NCBI GenBank assembly: GCA_963727465.1
Contig: CAVSGL010000006.1
Location: forward strand, 1 to 64,000
Source: VRUE01 sp963727465
GTDB taxonomy: Bacteria; Actinomycetota; Thermoleophilia; Solirubrobacterales; 70-9
DNA length: 64,000 bases
Direction of reading: 5' to 3'
The position numbers were made by a program, and so were the translations under genes. Below the pieces are notes generated by a model. The model saw only the letters and a program-made list of their open reading frames with translations. It was not told the DNA's origin and searched no databases. Of this stretch, positions 56,342 through 64,000 are shown one piece after another; within the stretch, counting starts at the first letter, position 1; each line of letters opens with the position of its first letter.

Positions 56342-56578
56342 CTCATAAGTCCTGCAAAGAGGCGTTTTTCGGCCTTCATTTCCGATGGGCTTGCTGCGCC
56401 CCTCGCGGGGTCGCCGACGGACCGTTTCGTAGCCGATGGGGACGCTAGTCGGTGAACTAAATGGCTCTGCTGCTGCATTTGAGCACGCGGAAGCAGCGGA
56501 GAACCACAAGCCTCGACACAACCACAAGTCTTTTCCCCCGCGGACCAATTTGCCGAAGACTGGGGTGGTCAACCGCCG

Positions 56579-56609
56579 GTGTTGCACCGTACAACCTCGG
56601 TGCTACACT
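56579..56609 (+). promoter_or_regulatory. Promoter and inverted-repeat operator of VapBC
   Basis: GTGTTGCACCG (56579-56589) and CGGTGCTACAC (56598-56608) form an imperfect inverted repeat. It contains TTGCAC and the extended -10 TGCTACACT. The -10 ends 6 bases before the ATG, so the message is probably leaderless and repressible by the VapBC complex. Confidence 0.7.
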
Positions 56610-56615
56610 TCCACC

Positions 56616-56870
56616 ATGCCGACGACGAAGCCCCGCTACACCGTCACCGACAGCGGCTCCGTCAGCGAGCTGCTCGACGAGGCACAGCGGCACTGGCCGG
56701 AGGTAACCGATCGCAAGCAGCTGCTGCTGCGCCTGGCCGAAACCGGGCGCGAGGCGATCAAGCGCGAAGGAGCAGCCCGGCGGGCGGCCGTCGCTGAGAC
56801 GGCCGGGGCGCTCAGCGGCGTGTACGAGCCAGGCGAACTGGAGCACTTGCGCGAGGACTGGCCAGAGTGA
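56616..56870 (+). CDS. vapB: VapB-type antitoxin
   Basis: An 84-residue antitoxin (YTVTDSGSVSELLDEAQRHWPEVTDRKQLLLRLAETGREAI) with a C-terminal acidic tail (GVYEPGELEHLREDWPE). It overlaps the PIN toxin gene by GTGA. The ATG 56616 is chosen by the leaderless promoter; the longer frame to 56436 would read through it. Confidence 0.83.
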   Translation: MPTTKPRYTVTDSGSVSELLDEAQRHWPEVTDRKQLLLRLAETGREAIKREGAARRAAVAETAGALSGVYEPGELEHLREDWPE

Positions 56871-57253
56871 TCGTCCTCGATGCGAGCGTCCTGATCGGAC
56901 ACCTGGATGCTCGCGACCCACATCACGAGAAGGCGACGGCGCTGCTCGAGGAGAGCGACGCCGAACCACTGGGCGCGAGCGCGATCTCGCTGGCCGAGAC
57001 CTTGGTGGCGCCGGCCAGGGCAAGGCGACTGGACGAGGCCAAGGCAGCGCTGGAGCGACTCGGCGTAGCGGAGCTGGACCTCGGCGAGGACGCGCCGACT
57101 CGACTCGCGAAGCTGCGTGCGGGGACCGGGCGTAAGCTGCCCGACTGCTGCGTGCTTGCGGCAGCGCAGCAACATGAGGGCTCGGTCGCCAGCTTCGACG
57201 GCGATCTGCGCAAAGCGGCGCGCAAGCTGGGGCTCGAGGTTCTCGGCGAGTAG
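56867..57253 (+). CDS. vapC: VapC PIN-domain toxin
   Basis: A 128-residue PIN ribonuclease. Asp5 (LDASVLIG), Glu near 44 (SLAETLVAP), Asp near 93 (LPDCCVLAAA) and Asp near 110 (ASFDGDL) make the metal site. It starts at GTG overlapping the antitoxin stop. Confidence 0.9.
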   Translation: MIVLDASVLIGHLDARDPHHEKATALLEESDAEPLGASAISLAETLVAPARARRLDEAKAALERLGVAELDLGEDAPTRLAKLRAGTGRKLPDCCVLAAAQQHEGSVASFDGDLRKAARKLGLEVLGE

Positions 57254-57394
57254 CCGTCCGGCGACGAGTCGCGTTACACCACAACTCGCGACTTCACTGG
57301 AATCCTGGCCACCCATGAGCCCACAAGACCCAATCCATTGCTACTCTCATCCTGGAGTGAGGGACCTGACTTGGCAGTCAGCTAACGACATCTG

Positions 57395-58543
57395 ATGTTC
57401 GAGCGTATGACATTAACGTGCTACACGCCGCTCCACACGCGTCCCAACCATCGACGTTTGACCGTGTGCTTGATCGTTGTTTTGTCGGCCGCGGCCTGCT
57501 TGGGGACGGTTTGGCCCTCTATTTCCGAAGCGGCTCGTTTCAAGACCGGCTATTACGAAGGTGAAACGACCGAACGATGTCCCTCCTTTGCTGTCTCAGA
57601 GGGGATCTGTCGGGAACTGTCCAAGCTGCCAGTCAGCTTCACGCTGACTCCCACGCGTATCACTCACATCAGGGTGATGGTGGTTGAGTACTGCGAGGAT
57701 GAAATTCCTCCCCGCATCGCGACCGTTGAATTACAACGTTCGTTCCCCCTCAAGGCTGAATGGGGACCAAGGGCTGGCGCGAGGAAGGTTTTCGACAGCC
57801 GACCCGATTCAAGCGGCCCAGCGAGAAACGGCGTTCTTGGCATCGTTTGGCCCGGCAGGGTCAACGGGTACATAAGCACGCTCTCCAAGGTGGCCGATGA
57901 CTCGTATTGCGTCGCTCGCGCCGAGTGGAAAGCGACGCCCCACGCCCAGCGCAATTCTCAGAAATGGCCGGAGGTCCCGCCTGTTCCAGCGGAACCGCAA
58001 CTTGATCCGGGATTGCTCCAGACATGCATGGCAACGGTGCTAGAGCGCCCACAGCGAAAAGATCCCCTACGAATGGTCCGAGCGGGAATCTGGCCGAATA
58101 CCGGGTTTCGTGGTGAACAAGCACTCGTTGGCTCATTCATCTACGAGGACATGCCCGAAACCTGCGCAACTCGGTACGCGCGATCATCCAGTGCGGATGT
58201 CCAAATGCTGAAGAAGGGCCGTTGGGTGACGACGCAGAGTGGCGTGACCGGCGCCGGAAATCGTGGCGGAGTATCACGAATACTCACCGGGGGCGGCCAT
58301 CCGGACATACCGGCACGAATTCCCGAATACAACACTTGCGAGAATGGACACGGCTTCCACAAGGTGCGCATCCGTATCGTCAGCCACCTAACCCGCCCAA
58401 CCCTCCACAAGGACAAGGGCGGCCACACCTGGTTCTATCCGGTCGCAGTCGAGGGCAGTTGCAGAGCCGCCGCCCTGTCGGACAAGCGAGTGCATAAGCT
58501 GCAGCATGAACTCTTCGGAACTCCGCTCTCCTTGATTCACTAA
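57395..58543 (+). CDS. Secreted hypothetical protein of the low-GC island
   Basis: A 382-residue exported protein. The signal region (CLIVVLSAAACLGTVWPSISEAA) follows a 23-residue polar start, so a later start may be used. The mature part has six or more cysteines (RCPSFAVSEGICREL, EYCEDE, DSYCVAR, LLQTCMA, ETCATRY, EYNTCENGHGF) suitable for disulfides. No family recognised. Base composition is clearly lower in GC than the rest of the window. Confidence 0.65.
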   Translation: MFERMTLTCYTPLHTRPNHRRLTVCLIVVLSAAACLGTVWPSISEAARFKTGYYEGETTERCPSFAVSEGICRELSKLPVSFTLTPTRITHIRVMVVEYCEDEIPPRIATVELQRSFPLKAEWGPRAGARKVFDSRPDSSGPARNGVLGIVWPGRVNGYISTLSKVADDSYCVARAEWKATPHAQRNSQKWPEVPPVPAEPQLDPGLLQTCMATVLERPQRKDPLRMVRAGIWPNTGFRGEQALVGSFIYEDMPETCATRYARSSSADVQMLKKGRWVTTQSGVTGAGNRGGVSRILTGGGHPDIPARIPEYNTCENGHGFHKVRIRIVSHLTRPTLHKDKGGHTWFYPVAVEGSCRAAALSDKRVHKLQHELFGTPLSLIH

Positions 58544-58561
58544 CGCGAAGGAACGACATTC

Positions 58562-59011
58562 ATGAAGCCTCGAGTATTGACCGCCTCCCTGATGGCACTA
58601 TGCCTAGCGGCTTTCTCGTCAACAACCGCAAATTCCAAGAGCTTCGAGGTCAACCATCCGCCTCGCGCGGGAAAGTGGACGTTGCGGGGGCCACATTCTA
58701 GTTTTGTGCTCGAAAGGCGGAGGCCGCGCGCGACGGCCTTCGTCCGCTCTCTCCGAATCAGCACCCGCGGCGATTGCCCTGAATATCGCGGCGCTGTCGC
58801 AAAGGTTCTCGGTCGTCAGAAAGTTGACCGTCGGGTCTCGCATACTCGATCAAACGTAATCTGGTATTCCGTTGGAGCTTGGGTCCAAATACGCATCGTC
58901 GGCGAAACGCTTCCGGGGCGACTGGTGATCTATTTCAATGCGTACAGCACGCATCACCTCGATCACGTCAGCCTTGAACTCAGTCATACGGGATGCCGGC
59001 TCCAGCGCTGA
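58562..59011 (+). CDS. Small secreted hypothetical protein
   Basis: A 149-residue protein with a signal peptide (LTASLMALCLAAFSSTTANS) and GAAGGA ahead of the ATG. Mature part is beta-rich and Arg-rich with one likely disulfide (GDCPEY, TGCRLQR). It follows the preceding gene by 18 bases, probably in the same operon. The next 290 bases hold nothing recognisable. Confidence 0.6.
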   Translation: MKPRVLTASLMALCLAAFSSTTANSKSFEVNHPPRAGKWTLRGPHSSFVLERRRPRATAFVRSLRISTRGDCPEYRGAVAKVLGRQKVDRRVSHTRSNVIWYSVGAWVQIRIVGETLPGRLVIYFNAYSTHHLDHVSLELSHTGCRLQR

Positions 59012-59303
59012 GGGGCCTACGTCGCTCTGAATTTAGCCCCAGCCGCCGATGGGCATCGGCACCGGTCAACCAGCTCGATCGTCCACAGCCGGGCGACCGG
59101 GCACTCGCCATATTTGGCGAGACTGGTCCGAGAAAGACAGACGCTCGCCTCTACCGGGCCTGCGTCGGCCTTCCCTAGGAGGCTGGGCAACCTCGGCCAG
59201 AGGGTCCACGGTCAGGACATCGCCCGCGGGCCGCAAACGCAAACCGACTGCACTCGAGATACCAGCAACCCGCGAGTTGCCTCCGTCTCATCGATTTGCT
59301 TCC

Positions 59304-60767
59304 TCAACTCGTCAGCTGGATCGTCTGTGAGTAATAGTCAAAGCCATGTTCCAACGTAATCGGATCAAATATTTCAACTGTCATTCGACAATTGCCGGAC
59401 CAGAGATCGTACGGCGATCCTGACGGGAAGGTGTAGTGAACTGGACCCCAAGAGCAACCTGAGCCGGTCGCACCGATGTTATCGGCAGTGTAATTGAGCC
59501 CGGATTCTGAATCCCATATTTCTATTCTCAGATTGACCGCCATACCGGCAACCGAGGCACACGGCTCGTCCGGAGTCAACGTGATCGTGTCACCGTGCGC
59601 AACAACTTCCGGGCTGATTTGAAAGGTCCGGCCAAAGTCGGTGATCGTCAGCGGCGAATGCTCCGATTCAGAGATCAACAACCCATCGCGTTCACAGGCC
59701 GCGGCCACTTCATAGTTGCCGGGTTCGAGTTCTGGATCGCCGCCCAATGGTCCATCCTCTGAAATAATCGGCGTATCGTTCACCCAATAGCTCGCATGGG
59801 TCGAATCGGTAAGGCCATCAATGGATGAGCCTTGCGGAAATATCTCCGTCACCAAAAGGGTATCGAGAGCCGAGTTATCGCAACGGAAATTTGAGTCAAC
59901 GTATAGCCATTGTCCAGCAACGATTGACGACGGACTTATTGACAATGAAGTGCCTCCTGAGTCACTGGCTCTAGAATCATGACTCGGTGAGCCTCCCGGT
60001 GAGCCGCCGCCTGAAGAGGGAGGTCCGTCTGCTGGAGAACCACCATTAGGTGGAGGCGACCAGCGGGGAAGTGAGGAAAAGCCGTGATCACGGCGGGAAC
60101 ACCCGACGGCAAGCCAAGGACTTCCGAAATGAGTGGGCGAATACTTGATACAGCGATGATGCAAGGCCACATCGACTGCGACGTCCAGCTCGTGCTTCGA
60201 CTCCAGCAACCCCCCAAGTGAGTGACCGGCAGAAGGGGCCAATGCACAGCCGATACCCGAGGCGATATCGAGAAATTTGCCCTTCAGCAATGCACTCACC
60301 CAGCTACAGGCGACGCCAATATACTTCGTTGGCTCGCGGGGTGCGGCGGCAATCTCGGCCCCCGAGCAGGACCCGTCGATGTAGAGAGCCAGCTTCCGCG
60401 CGAAGGCCTTGCCGATGACCGACGAGAGGATCCCACAGACCATACCCGCGCTGATTGGGAAGTCGGCGCTCGGTCGTAGGCCGAAGTGGTAACAGACGAC
60501 CATACGCACGCTTTCCTGTCTGTTGTACCAGGTGGTTCTGCCGATGGTCTTCCTATGGGCATTCGGAAACGCTGTGTCGCAGGCAACCACGTAGCGTCGT
60601 CGGTTTCTCCCACGGCGTGATGCTCGGCGAAGCTGGGTGTTCGCCAACACGCCTCGGCCAAGTCCGATGCTGACCTTGCTCGTGGTCGCAGGTGTCAACG
60701 CTTGTGCAGCTGTCGGTCCTATCGAGAGGCAACAGGCCAGAGCCACCAATGCAATGAGCGGCCGCAT
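59304..60767 (-). CDS. Secreted protein with Ser/Gly/Pro linker and C-terminal beta domains
   Basis: A 487-residue exported protein (signal LIALVALACCLSIGPTAAQA). The first 230 residues form a Cys-rich domain (FGLRPSADFPISAGMVCGIL, CSGAEIA, IGVACSWV, GIGCALAPSAGHSLGG), followed by a low-complexity Ser/Gly/Pro linker (235-280) and two Ig-like beta domains (ISPSSIVAGQWLYV, ISPEVVAHGDTITLTPDEPC). It starts right at the stop codon of the upstream gene (TAG-ATG), so it is cotranscribed with the repeat protein. Confidence 0.65.
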   Translation of the reverse strand: MRPLIALVALACCLSIGPTAAQALTPATTSKVSIGLGRGVLANTQLRRASRRGRNRRRYVVACDTAFPNAHRKTIGRTTWYNRQESVRMVVCYHFGLRPSADFPISAGMVCGILSSVIGKAFARKLALYIDGSCSGAEIAAAPREPTKYIGVACSWVSALLKGKFLDIASGIGCALAPSAGHSLGGLLESKHELDVAVDVALHHRCIKYSPTHFGSPWLAVGCSRRDHGFSSLPRWSPPPNGGSPADGPPSSGGGSPGGSPSHDSRASDSGGTSLSISPSSIVAGQWLYVDSNFRCDNSALDTLLVTEIFPQGSSIDGLTDSTHASYWVNDTPIISEDGPLGGDPELEPGNYEVAAACERDGLLISESEHSPLTITDFGRTFQISPEVVAHGDTITLTPDEPCASVAGMAVNLRIEIWDSESGLNYTADNIGATGSGCSWGPVHYTFPSGSPYDLWSGNCRMTVEIFDPITLEHGFDYYSQTIQLTS

Positions 60768-63476
60768 CTAGTGTCTACTGCCACCGTGGCGCTTGCTGTG
60801 GCGCTTGTGCTTGGCGTTCGCGGCCCTCAACTTGACCGTCCGATTGCGTAGTCCCGAACCGACCAGCTTCGCTACGACTCCGTGCCTCCCGGCGTTCTTG
60901 AGCAGCTGCTTGCCCTTGCCGTTGAGCTTGATATGGATGGCCCCACGCTTGCCCGCTGGAATCCGAAAGCGACCTCTACCGATAACCAGCTGCTTGGCCC
61001 TGCGATGGCGCTGACGCGAGCTATGAGCTCGCTGACGGTGTCGCTTCCCATGGGCTTGACCTTTCAGCTGCACGATCAGCTTGGCCACTCCGCTACAGCT
61101 GCTGCCGCCAACGCATTTCGTCGGCAGCAGCGCTACGCCGCCGTGGACCATCGCCTGGCTACCGGTTACGCCGACGCTCGGTTTCGATGGAGTTGCCGGC
61201 GGCGAACTCGGGCTCGGCGTTGCGCTGCCGCCGGAGCCACCCCCATTCGTTCCCGTGCCTGAGCTACTGCCGCCTTCTTCTTCGGGACCACCTTCGCCTT
61301 CGGGTCCGCCGCCTTCTTCATGTTCGACGGAAAAGGTCGCGACTACTTCCAGGTCCCCGTTCAGTTCGACAACGCAATTGCTAGTGCCCGAACAAGCCCC
61401 TGACCATCCCTCAAAGATCGTCCCCGCTCCGTGATCCTGAGTGAGCGTTACCACCGTGCCCGCTTCGAATGACTGCGTACACGTCGGTTCGCAGCTAATC
61501 CCCATTGGATTGCTGCTGACGCTGCCGGATCCTTCTCCAGCGATATGAACAGTCAGCATGTGCGTCACCGCCGACACTTCCGGAATGTATACCCAGTCGC
61601 TGGTCGCCGCGGCGGTTCCTTCGCTGTTTTCCGCCGTGACTTCACAAGTCACATATTCTTCGACATCTGCTCCTTGGACGACATATTCAGACGAGGTCTC
61701 CCCAGCGATAGAACTACCTCCCCGCTGCCATTGATAGCTAAAGCTAGTCGGGCTGTTTTTCCAGGTGCCGGTCGAGCACGTCAACGTTTCACCGACTTCA
61801 GGGTTGCCGCTGATTTCTGGTCTCTCTTCGTTGATCGGCTTCGGGTTCGGCGTCAGTGCGGCATTGATCCCCGAGAGCGTCGAACCGTATTCGACCACGA
61901 CCATATCGGGGGTTGAAAAAGGCTGGTTGTCGTAGTACTCGATTTCGTAGCCTTGATGCGTGGCATCGAATTCGACGCTGTATTCGGAAGCATTGAGACC
62001 GCCGATCCTGTAGTCGCCGCCTATGTCCGTTCGCGTGCAGGTTTCATATTCAGGATCGTAGATGTTTTCCCGGTAGGCGCAGACCCAGGAGTTGACGATT
62101 GGATCGCCGGTTGCCTCGTCTTCGACGTGGCCGGTGATTGCCCCTTCCTGAAATAGGTGGCCGTCGATTTCAGTGACCGTGCTCGGCGCACCTACGGTGA
62201 CGAAGTCGGCCCCGTAGAACGTGCTTGCTTCGTCATACAGTTGATAGAGGTAGCCGCTACCATCGGGTGGCCAGAAGCGCACGCGATATTGCTGGCTGGC
62301 CAGGCCACTGATTTTGTAGTGGCCTGTGCCGTCAGTGGTCGAACAACCCCAGTCATCGATCTGACCGCCAACTTCCTCGGCACAAACATCGATACCACCG
62401 AGTGGAGTCGATGTTTCGTGATCGTCAACGGCCCCTTCGATACTTCCACCTGGATCAAGAGCAGCATCGATATTTGAGGTCGTGTTTGGGGCCGTCACCT
62501 GCACGGCGTTGGATTCATAGAAGTACTTCTTGTTATCGTAGAACTCTTTGATGTAGTTCTCACTGGTCGTGTCTACCGGTACGAACGACACTTCGAAATA
62601 GAGACTCGCCAAGCCGCCGAGCACGTAGCTTCCGCTGCTGTCGGTGACCGTGCATAGGTGATAAAGCCCTTCGCCGTAAACACCGCCGGTGACATTGGCG
62701 CACACTTCGATGTCTTCAATCGGGTGGCCATTACTGGAGTCTGTAACGTGACCAGAGATCCGACCCGCTTGGCGAAGATTGCTGTCGATCCCCGTGGTCG
62801 TCGATGGCGCGGTGACATTGATGGTCTCGGCTTCCGTGAAGTCGGCAACAGTGTCGTACCATTGGTGAGCGTAGTTCGATTCCGGCAGTGGTGCGTACTC
62901 AACCTTGTAGGACCCAGTCGGCAGGTTCTTGATCGTGTATGAGCCGGAGCCATTGCTGCTGAGGCACGGGCCCGAGACCCATCCTTCAGCCTCGTAGACG
63001 CAGACAACCACGTCGGCCACAGGATTGCTCGACGTGTTCTCGGTGGTCCCGGAGATAGCTCCGCCCGGGTGCAATGCTGCGTCGATCCCGGTGACGACCG
63101 ATCCTGCTACCGCTACCGTCTTGCTGGCTTCCCAGGTGCTCGCATCTTCGTAGTACTGATAGGCGAGGTTGCTCGCGCCGGTTGGATGGAAGCGGACGTG
63201 GTAGGTCTGAGGTTCGAGTCCGCCGATCGTGTACTCGCCTGAGCTGTCCGTTTCGGTACATGGAGCTTCTTCTTCGACGTAATAGAGGAACGCACAGACT
63301 TGGACGTTGGCCACAGGGTTACTGGTTTCCGCGTCGGTGACAGTCCCGGAGATGCCCTCCGATTCTGCGGCCTGGGCAGAAGAACTGCTCAGCAGCAGCG
63401 TCAGCAGTAATAGCCCGAGGCCAGCACGTATGCCTCGCTTGACCTTCGTCCTAGTGACGCCCCTCCGCTTTCTCAC
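60768..63476 (-). CDS. Secreted protein with six carboxypeptidase-regulatory-like repeats
   Basis: A 902-residue exported protein from GTG with GGAAGGAG upstream. After a signal peptide come six repeats of about 80 residues with the pattern ISGTVTDAETSNPVANVQVC..TDSSGEYTIGGL..YHVRF, then an Ig-like segment (PEISGNPEVGETLTCSTGTW), a bacterial repeat domain (GEGSGSVSSNPMGISCEPTCTQSF), an acidic Gly-rich linker and a Lys/Arg/His-rich tail. The repeats bind or stiffen in surface proteins. It could be a cell-surface adhesin; partner unknown. Confidence 0.78.
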   Translation of the reverse strand: MRKRRGVTRTKVKRGIRAGLGLLLLTLLLSSSSAQAAESEGISGTVTDAETSNPVANVQVCAFLYYVEEEAPCTETDSSGEYTIGGLEPQTYHVRFHPTGASNLAYQYYEDASTWEASKTVAVAGSVVTGIDAALHPGGAISGTTENTSSNPVADVVVCVYEAEGWVSGPCLSSNGSGSYTIKNLPTGSYKVEYAPLPESNYAHQWYDTVADFTEAETINVTAPSTTTGIDSNLRQAGRISGHVTDSSNGHPIEDIEVCANVTGGVYGEGLYHLCTVTDSSGSYVLGGLASLYFEVSFVPVDTTSENYIKEFYDNKKYFYESNAVQVTAPNTTSNIDAALDPGGSIEGAVDDHETSTPLGGIDVCAEEVGGQIDDWGCSTTDGTGHYKISGLASQQYRVRFWPPDGSGYLYQLYDEASTFYGADFVTVGAPSTVTEIDGHLFQEGAITGHVEDEATGDPIVNSWVCAYRENIYDPEYETCTRTDIGGDYRIGGLNASEYSVEFDATHQGYEIEYYDNQPFSTPDMVVVEYGSTLSGINAALTPNPKPINEERPEISGNPEVGETLTCSTGTWKNSPTSFSYQWQRGGSSIAGETSSEYVVQGADVEEYVTCEVTAENSEGTAAATSDWVYIPEVSAVTHMLTVHIAGEGSGSVSSNPMGISCEPTCTQSFEAGTVVTLTQDHGAGTIFEGWSGACSGTSNCVVELNGDLEVVATFSVEHEEGGGPEGEGGPEEEGGSSSGTGTNGGGSGGSATPSPSSPPATPSKPSVGVTGSQAMVHGGVALLPTKCVGGSSCSGVAKLIVQLKGQAHGKRHRQRAHSSRQRHRRAKQLVIGRGRFRIPAGKRGAIHIKLNGKGKQLLKNAGRHGVVAKLVGSGLRNRTVKLRAANAKHKRHSKRHGGSRH

Positions 63477-63561
63477 AACGGCTCCTTCCCGCGAGCAGTA
63501 CAGTCAAAGTGCGGCAGGATACCGCACGAAGATCCCATCGGTAATAGTAGGTGTATGGTGC

Positions 63562-63579
63562 CTACCTGAAAGTAGGTAG
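63562..63579. promoter_or_regulatory. Inverted repeat upstream of the repeat-protein operon
   Basis: CTACCT-gaaagt-AGGTAG, with another GTAGGT nearby at 63547, lies about 90 bases upstream of the repeat-protein start codon in an AT-rich stretch. It looks like an operator. Confidence 0.45.
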
Positions 63580-63721
63580 AACAATGTTCCTCCGGCCTGT
63601 GTCTCTGGGTTCCACGTAGGCCAGTGGTGTGCCAATCAGGGAGCGGAACAGCCGAATTTAGCGGTCCAGCCGGAACAGTCTTGATAGGCGGTTGCCGCCC
63701 TGTGCTGCGGATTCTGAACGG

Positions 63722-63777
63722 TTGAATTTGGCTAGTGCGCATTACTGGGCATGATGGTTGGACTCCATTCAGCCGCG
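63722..63777 (+). repeat. Degenerate tRNA-Leu 3' fragment, probable distal attachment site
   Basis: 37 of 44 bases at 63,734-63,777 match 42,931-42,974 of the intact tRNA-Leu, including TGATGGTT-GACTCCATTCAGCCGC. The TTGA at 63,722 corresponds to the anticodon loop after a small insertion. A terminator-like hairpin follows, as after the intact tRNA. This is the likely original 3' end displaced by integration. Confidence 0.75.
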
Positions 63778-63780
63778 CTG

Positions 63781-63802
63781 TAACCCCCGGAAATCGGGGT
63801 TA
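63781..63802 (+). terminator. Hairpin after the distal tRNA fragment
   Basis: TAACCCCCG and CGGGGTTA pair around GAAAT (one bulged C). It resembles the terminator of the intact tRNA-Leu (ACCCCCG/CGGGGGT). Confidence 0.65.
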
Positions 63803-63820
63803 GCGCGAGCAGGTCGCTGT

Positions 63821-64000
63821 TCAGTCGATCAGGCCGACGCCACGCAGGATCGTGAGCGAGTCGGCGTAGACGTCCTTGCGCAGTATCTGGCCGTTCTCGA
63901 TCGGGAAGACGTCAACGCCCTCCCACTCGAGCCGCTCGCCGGTCGGCTCGGCGACGAGACCGCTGCGGCGCATCGTCTGCGTATGGGTCGCGGAGGCGGT
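63821..64000 (-). CDS. SnoaL/NTF2-like protein (3' part)
   Basis: The last 59 residues of a protein whose start lies beyond the right edge. The text LEWEGVDVFPIENGQILRKDVYADSLTILRGVG fits the C-terminal beta-sheet of SnoaL-like polyketide cyclase or ketosteroid-isomerase-fold proteins. Function cannot be narrowed. Confidence 0.7.
   Translation of the reverse strand, partial: TASATHTQTMRRSGLVAEPTGERLEWEGVDVFPIENGQILRKDVYADSLTILRGVGLID

Noticed and set aside
56123..56600. An integrase or transposase between the two insertion segments
   Set aside because: No open frame with tyrosine- or serine-recombinase motifs is present here or elsewhere between 43.0 and 63.8 kb.

Overview
The window is high-GC DNA with dense overlapping genes, many GTG/TTG starts and short ATGA/GTGA/TGATG junctions. 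The gene content (a mycobacterial-type FabG4/MaoC/thiolase/acyl-CoA dehydrogenase operon, LexA with a GAAC-N4-GTTC box, RlpA under a c-di-AMP riboswitch, secreted proteins with very basic tails) suggests an actinobacterium, most likely a member of the Thermoleophilia/Solirubrobacterales. That placement is inferred; no rRNA operon is present.

Layout. 1-1.8 kb: end of a succinyl-CoA-synthetase-like pair plus a ferredoxin. 1.8-5.6 kb: an ImmA/IrrE peptidase, a decayed and an intact copy of a phosphoesterase gene, and a secreted beta-propeller protein. 5.7-12.7 kb: a fatty-acid/lipid beta-oxidation operon (thiolase, FabG4-type reductase, MaoC hydratase, two acyl-CoA dehydrogenases) facing an HxlR-SCP2 regulator. 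12.8-17.5 kb: a frameshifted MMPL transporter, an AAA ATPase, a small winged-helix protein and a FitAB/VapBC toxin-antitoxin pair. 17.5-23.0 kb: an acyl-CoA ligase facing a three-gene, minus-strand candidate RiPP locus: a Cys-rich peptide, a HopA1-like protein, and an unusual PqqD-like/kinase/LanC fusion. 23.1-28.7 kb: a group-3b-type NiFe hydrogenase operon in the order beta, cyclic-nucleotide-binding protein, gamma, delta, alpha, protease, HypC, HypC-like. 28.8-42.8 kb: a GGDEF-EAL protein, a DUF255 thioredoxin protein, an MMPL transporter, two PIN toxin modules, glutamine synthetase, RlpA with its riboswitch, RNase P RNA, a short-chain dehydrogenase and LexA.

At 42.9 kb a tRNA-Leu(GAG) gene is followed by two tRNA-Leu 3' fragments in the same orientation, at 56.3 and 63.7 kb. 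Each begins at the anticodon loop, as expected if two elements integrated in succession. The first segment (about 13.4 kb) carries an MNT/HEPN pair, a hybrid histidine kinase, an HD-GYP regulator, a high-affinity K+ uptake (kdp) operon with unusual gene order A-C-B and a split KdpD, and a RelE-type toxin locus. The second (about 7.4 kb, visibly lower GC) carries VapBC and four secreted proteins, one with six carboxypeptidase-regulatory-like repeats. No integrase is visible.

Four genes (MMPL, hydrogenase small subunit, cyclic-nucleotide-binding protein, ParS-like protein) each contain one +1 frameshift. This could mean systematic assembly indels or real decay. The most novel signal is the candidate lanthipeptide-like locus at 18,981-23,003.
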